A program made the translations under genes and the position numbers. From Burkholderia mayonis (lineage in GTDB: Bacteria > Pseudomonadota > Gammaproteobacteria > Burkholderiales > Burkholderiaceae), in the NCBI RefSeq assembly GCF_001523745.2, contig NZ_CP013386.1, forward strand, positions 124,001 to 188,000: a stretch of DNA of 64,000 bases, written 5' to 3'. Below are positions 60,197-64,000 of the stretch, in pieces. Position 1 is the first letter of the stretch; every line of letters starts with the position of its first letter. The notes beneath the pieces were generated by a model. That model saw nothing but the letters and a program-made list of their open reading frames with translations, ran no database searches and was not told where the DNA came from.

Positions 60197-61249
60197 TCAG
60201 ATCGCTTCGCGCACGAACGGCAGGCGCCGGCCTTCGCGTTCGCTGCGCGCGGCGAGCTCGATGATCGTCATCACGTCGACCGCGTCCTGCGCCGCGACGG
60301 GGAACGGCGCGCCGTCGTGGATCGATGCGGCGAGCGCGCGATAGAACTCCGCGTACTGGCCGTCGAGTGTCGGCACCGGACGCTCGATCTCGAGCTCGCC
60401 GTCGAGTCCGCGCAGCACGCCGGGCGGGTTGCCGCCGCCGAACTCGACGTCGTCGGGCGTGAGGCCCGCCTTCAGCTGATCTTCCTGCGTGTCGAGCCCG
60501 TGCTTCTGATAGCCGGCTTGCGTGCCGAGCACGGTGAAGCGTGCGGGATCGATGGCCGCGAGCGCGCTCGCGTGCAGGATGACGTCCTTGTCCGGATAGC
60601 CGAGCTGCAGATGGACGAAGTCGGGCGCGTCGCCGCCGTCGCGTCGCGTCTTGACCGTCGCGCTCACCGTATCCGGCGTGCCGAACAGCGCGAGCGCCTG
60701 GTCGATCAGATGCGGTCCGAGATCGAACAGCAGCCCGCCGCCGCGCGACGCTTCCTCGCGCCATCGCGTGCGCACGCGCGGACGGAAGCGGTCGAAGTGC
60801 GATTCGAAATAGGTGATGCGGCCGAGCTCGCCGCTTTCGACGAGTTGACGCACAGTCAGGAAATCGCCGTCCCAGCGGCGGTTGTGGAACGGTGCGAACA
60901 CGCGGCCGCGCGCGGCCGCGAGGCGGGCGAGCGTGAGCGCGTCGACGGCAGTCAGGGTGACCGGCTTGTCGACGACCACGTGCTTGCCCGCTTCGAGCGC
61001 GCGCTTCGCCAGCTCGAAATGGGTGTCGTTCGGCGTCGCGATCACGACGCATTCGACGTCCTCGCGCGCGACGAGCGCATCGAGATCCGGCACGACGACG
61101 GCGTCCGGATAAGCGGCGCGCGCGCGTTCCGGTTGGCCGGTGGCGATCGCGGCGATCTGCGTGCGGCCGCTGTGCGCGATGACGGGCGCGTGGAACGTCG
61201 CGCCTGCGAAACCGAAACCCATCAAACCAATCTTGAGCGTTGACGACAT
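60197..61249 (-). CDS. Gfo/Idh/MocA family oxidoreductase
   Basis: 350-residue NAD(P)-dependent oxidoreductase. The N-terminal Rossmann fold has IGLMGFGFAGATFHAPVIA near residues 7-25; the EKP-type motif appears as HVVVDKPVTLT near 95. GGGLLFDLGPHLIDQALALF is the catalytic Asp-His region. The pattern matches the YdgJ/YceM-type sugar or polyol dehydrogenases. The ATG at 61249 (MSSTLKIGLMGFGF) is preferred over a longer frame. It stands alone; the substrate is unknown. Confidence 0.9.
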   Translation of the reverse strand: MSSTLKIGLMGFGFAGATFHAPVIAHSGRTQIAAIATGQPERARAAYPDAVVVPDLDALVAREDVECVVIATPNDTHFELAKRALEAGKHVVVDKPVTLTAVDALTLARLAAARGRVFAPFHNRRWDGDFLTVRQLVESGELGRITYFESHFDRFRPRVRTRWREEASRGGGLLFDLGPHLIDQALALFGTPDTVSATVKTRRDGGDAPDFVHLQLGYPDKDVILHASALAAIDPARFTVLGTQAGYQKHGLDTQEDQLKAGLTPDDVEFGGGNPPGVLRGLDGELEIERPVPTLDGQYAEFYRALAASIHDGAPFPVAAQDAVDVMTIIELAARSEREGRRLPFVREAI

Positions 61250-61627
61250 GAACGATCCTGTCTGCTTGCAAAACGGGGGCGCTGCGGCTTGGACGCCGCA
61301 CGGCGACGGATGACTATTGTGGCATGACGAATGGGGGCGGAACGGGTTGCCGGCCACGTTGGCCGAACGGACAGGGCGCGCGTAAGCCGAACGACAGGCG
61401 CGCCGAGTGCGACGCTTTCGGCGCTGCCGCGGCGCGGAAGGCGGATTGCCGAAGCGACGGGATTCGATTCCTGTCCAACCGACTTTCGATGCCCGTCCGA
61501 TGCTCGCGAGAGCCGAAATCGAACTGAATATCGCCCGTTCGCTTCAACTTCTTCCGATTCCCATGCAGTTCCCGTAATCATGTCGAGGTCGATGGCGTGT
61601 GCCCGTGATAGCGGCGCGCGCGATCGC
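61250..61627. other. Intergenic region upstream of the oxidoreductase gene
   Basis: 378 bp with no supported gene. It should contain the promoter of the oxidoreductase gene; no clear -10/-35 pair or repeat is seen. Confidence 0.4.
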
Positions 61628-62422
61628 TCAGTCGGGCGTCGCCATGCTCGTCGACGCTTGCGGGCGCGAGCCGCGGGCGGCGAACCGCTTTGTCATGCCC
61701 TGCACGACGATCGACAGCGCGGCGGCTTCGGCGAACGCCCAGACCGCCGGCTGGTGCGGCAGCGCCAGCGCGACGCACAGGCAAAACGCCGCGAACGAAA
61801 AGCGGCCGAGCACCATGCCGCGCAGCAGATGGACGACGAATTCGGGTCCGTGCGTGCGATGCGACGACACCGACAGCACGCTGCCGAGCAGCGGAAACAC
61901 GGCGAGCAGGCCGCTCCATGCGGCGCCGAGCGCACCTGACAGCGACGTGACGGCGAATGCAAGCGCCGCGCCCGCTGCGAGCCGGCCGGCGAGATCGGCG
62001 GGCGCCAACGGGGCGCGCGGCGCGGCCGCTCCGCCGCGCGGCAGACAGGACTGGCCGAACAGCGTCGCTGCGAGCGCGACGGCGGTCGCGGCGAGCGGTG
62101 TCGCGGGCAGGCGCACGAGCATGCTCGCGGCGGTAATCCAGGCGGCAAGCCCGGCCGCCAGCGCGAGCGGCCACCGATGCCGGCGGCACGTCCACGCGTA
62201 CGCGAAGTTGAACGATTCGGACGCGACGATCGCGGACAGCGACAGCAGCGCCGCATGCGCACCGAACGCGGGGCCGCGATCGACGGCAAGGAGGAAGAGA
62301 ATCGGACCGGCGACGACCGGGAGCCCCGCGAGCCAGCCCGCAATGGATGGCCCCCACCACCTGCCCGACATCGACACGATCAGCAGAAACAGAGGAACCA
62401 GCGTGAGCTTCAGCGCGAGCAT
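61628..62422 (-). CDS. Multi-pass membrane protein of unknown function
   Basis: 264 residues from the ATG at 62422 (MLALKLTLVPLFLLIVSMSG). Nearly the whole chain is hydrophobic, with seven to eight predicted helices; the short loops carry RWWGPSIAGWLAGLPVVAGP and HRTHGPEFVVHLLRGMVLGR. I recall similar uncharacterised Burkholderia proteins but no named family. Divergent from rep. The upstream codons of the open frame are not hydrophobic and are not counted. Confidence 0.75.
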   Translation of the reverse strand: MLALKLTLVPLFLLIVSMSGRWWGPSIAGWLAGLPVVAGPILFLLAVDRGPAFGAHAALLSLSAIVASESFNFAYAWTCRRHRWPLALAAGLAAWITAASMLVRLPATPLAATAVALAATLFGQSCLPRGGAAAPRAPLAPADLAGRLAAGAALAFAVTSLSGALGAAWSGLLAVFPLLGSVLSVSSHRTHGPEFVVHLLRGMVLGRFSFAAFCLCVALALPHQPAVWAFAEAAALSIVVQGMTKRFAARGSRPQASTSMATPD

Positions 62423-62730
62423 CGGAGGGCGCGTCCGGTAAAAGGGGCATGCTATCAAAGAACGCCGCGCACGATCGGCGGCGGGGGAGACGGCGCGCGC
62501 CTCGCGCCGTCGGTCAGCACCCCCGTCGCGCGAACGCCGGGTGCACACTGTCCGAACGGCTATCGCAGCGATCGTTTCACATTCGCGAAAGAACCGCCGG
62601 CCGTCGCCGTGTTAACATGCGCGTCCCGCGAGCCATTTGCCGGGACCGGCGCCGCCGTCCGCGCGCCGGCTGCGCTTCGTTCGCGGCGCCTCCGGCTTCG
62701 CCGCCGTCAACCGCAACACCATCCGCCATC
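62423..62730. other. Divergent promoter region before rep
   Basis: 308 bp between two divergent genes, without a supported gene. A TTAACAT -10-like box at about 62611 has no good -35 partner. Confidence 0.4.
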
Positions 62731-64000
62731 ATGTCCGCAGGCCTGAATCCCGCTCAAAGCGAAGCGGTGCGCTATCTCGACGGTCCCTGCCTCGTGCTCG
62801 CCGGCGCGGGCAGCGGCAAGACCCGCGTCATCACGCAGAAGATCGCGCACCTGATCGAAGCAAAAGGCTTCGAGCCGCGCCACATTGCCGCCGTCACGTT
62901 CACGAACAAGGCCGCCGCCGAAATGCGCGAGCGCGTCGGCAAGCTCCTCGAGGGCAAGACGCTCACGACGCCCGGCAAGGAAGGCCGCAAGGTGCCCGTC
63001 AATCAATTGACGGTCTGCACGTTCCACTCGCTCGGCGTGCAGATCCTGCGGCAGGAGGCAGAGCACGTCGGCCTGAAGCCGCAGTTCTCGATCATGGATT
63101 CGGACGACTGTTTCGGGATGATCCAGGAGCAGATCGGCACGACCGACAAGGGCCTGATCCGCAAGATCCAGACGATCATCTCGCTGTGGAAGAACGGCCT
63201 CATCATGCCCGAGGAGGCGATGACGATTGCGGCCAACGGGGACGAGCACCAGGCGGCGCTCGTCTATCGCAATTACGTCGCGACGCTGCATGCGTATCAG
63301 GCGGTCGATTTCGACGACCTGATTCGCTTGCCCGCCGAGCTGTTCGCGCGCAACGAGCCGGTCCGCGATCGCTGGCAGAACAAGCTGCGCTATCTGCTGA
63401 TCGACGAATACCAGGACACCAACGCGTGCCAGTACGAGCTGCTGAAGCTGCTCGCGGGCCCGCGCGCCGCGTTCACCGCGGTCGGCGACGATGACCAGGC
63501 GATCTACGGCTGGCGCGGCGCGACGCTCGAGAACCTCGCGCAGCTCGGCAAGGACTTCCCGAAACTGCACTTGGTAAAGCTCGAGCAGAACTATCGGTCG
63601 ACCGTGCGGATCCTGACCGCCGCGAACAACGTGATCGCGAACAACCCGAAGCTGTTCGAGAAGAAGCTGTGGTCCGAGCACGGAATGGGCGATTCGATCA
63701 CCGTCACGCCGTGCAACGACGAGGAGCACGAGGCCGAATCGGTCGTGTTCCGGCTGTCCGCGCACAAGTTCGAGCGGCGCACGCAGTTCCGCGATTACGC
63801 GATCCTCTACCGCGGCAACTTTCAGGCGCGGATCTTCGAACAGGTGCTGCGGCGCGAACGGATTCCGTACGTGCTGTCGGGCGGCCAGTCGTTCTTCGAC
63901 AAGGCGGAGATCAAGGACCTGTGCGCGTACCTGCGCCTGATCGCGAACGCCGACGACGATCCCGCGTTCATCCGCGCGGTCACGACGCCGCGCCGCGGGA
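62731..64000 (+). CDS. rep: Rep/UvrD-type ATP-dependent DNA helicase, 5' part
   Basis: The first 423 residues of a superfamily 1 helicase that runs off the right edge. It starts MSAGLNPAQSEAVRYLDGP. Walker A AGAGSGKTRVI is near residues 27-37, motif Ia AAVTFTNKAAAEM near 52-64, DEYQDTN near residue 228, and motif III GDDDQAIYGWRGA near 252. It is more like Rep than UvrD in the spacing and the QNYRSTVRILTAANNVIANN region. It unwinds DNA 3' to 5' and clears proteins ahead of forks. The start has no obvious ribosome binding site but fits the family. Confidence 0.93.
   Translation, partial: MSAGLNPAQSEAVRYLDGPCLVLAGAGSGKTRVITQKIAHLIEAKGFEPRHIAAVTFTNKAAAEMRERVGKLLEGKTLTTPGKEGRKVPVNQLTVCTFHSLGVQILRQEAEHVGLKPQFSIMDSDDCFGMIQEQIGTTDKGLIRKIQTIISLWKNGLIMPEEAMTIAANGDEHQAALVYRNYVATLHAYQAVDFDDLIRLPAELFARNEPVRDRWQNKLRYLLIDEYQDTNACQYELLKLLAGPRAAFTAVGDDDQAIYGWRGATLENLAQLGKDFPKLHLVKLEQNYRSTVRILTAANNVIANNPKLFEKKLWSEHGMGDSITVTPCNDEEHEAESVVFRLSAHKFERRTQFRDYAILYRGNFQARIFEQVLRRERIPYVLSGGQSFFDKAEIKDLCAYLRLIANADDDPAFIRAVTTPRRG

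Noticed and set aside
61450..61475. tRNA-like T-arm sequence GGATTCGATTCC
   Set aside because: No acceptor stem, D-arm or anticodon arm can be built around it.

Overview
The window is high-GC proteobacterial chromosome, read here as a Burkholderia, most like the pseudomallei/thailandensis group. Supporting signs are the atpA-G-D-C order, an N-terminally DNA-binding three-function PutA, a periplasmic PheC-type dehydratase, a tandem glycine riboswitch ahead of gcvTHP, and several hexa- and heptanucleotide tandem repeats. The species is not fixed by what I can see. No rRNA, tRNA, prophage, transposase or CRISPR array was recognised. The right edge cuts a Rep/UvrD helicase gene and the left edge cuts atpA.

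Layout. 1-4.5 kb: atpA (3' end), atpG, atpD, a 92-bp tandem repeat of 6.5 copies, then atpC. 4.7-9.5 kb: an acyl-CoA synthetase, a possible small RNA, a CoA-binding protein, pheC and hemE. 9.5-17.9 kb: priA, a small membrane protein, putA and a branched-chain amino-acid binding protein. 18-22 kb: a CoA ligase plus AidB-like acyl-CoA dehydrogenase, with a divergent TetR regulator. 22.5-25.6 kb: an aminotransferase, an amino-acid binding protein, and a broken FAD-linked oxidase. 25.8-30.2 kb: a PadR regulator, then the cadR/cadA heavy-metal efflux pair with a zinc-ribbon gene. 30.9-36 kb: a mechanosensitive-channel-like protein, a MocR regulator divergent from a LysE exporter, an ABM-domain protein and an acyltransferase.

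36.5-47.3 kb holds ethanolamine catabolism split in two: eatP-eutB-eutC (uptake and deamination to acetaldehyde) and an aldehyde dehydrogenase divergent from eutR (acetaldehyde oxidation and control). An ada gene and a LysR/MFS pair lie between them. 47.6-51.2 kb: a glycosyltransferase/ThDP-enzyme pair and a stand-alone CdtB-like nuclease of lower G+C. 51.6-59.4 kb: serine deaminase, a secreted alginate-lyase-fold protein and the glycine cleavage operon gcvT-H-P. That operon has a clear promoter and tandem riboswitch, with a 14-copy heptamer repeat just upstream. 59.6-64 kb: a lipoprotein, a Gfo/Idh oxidoreductase, a membrane protein and rep.

The most unusual observation is a hairpin element shared by atpC and gcvP. 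Each is the last gene of its operon. In both, a 34-nt hairpin with the same 22-nt core sits 13-14 nt before the start codon, and two base pairs of the stem differ by compensatory changes. In the atp operon the hairpin is part of the tandem 92-bp array.
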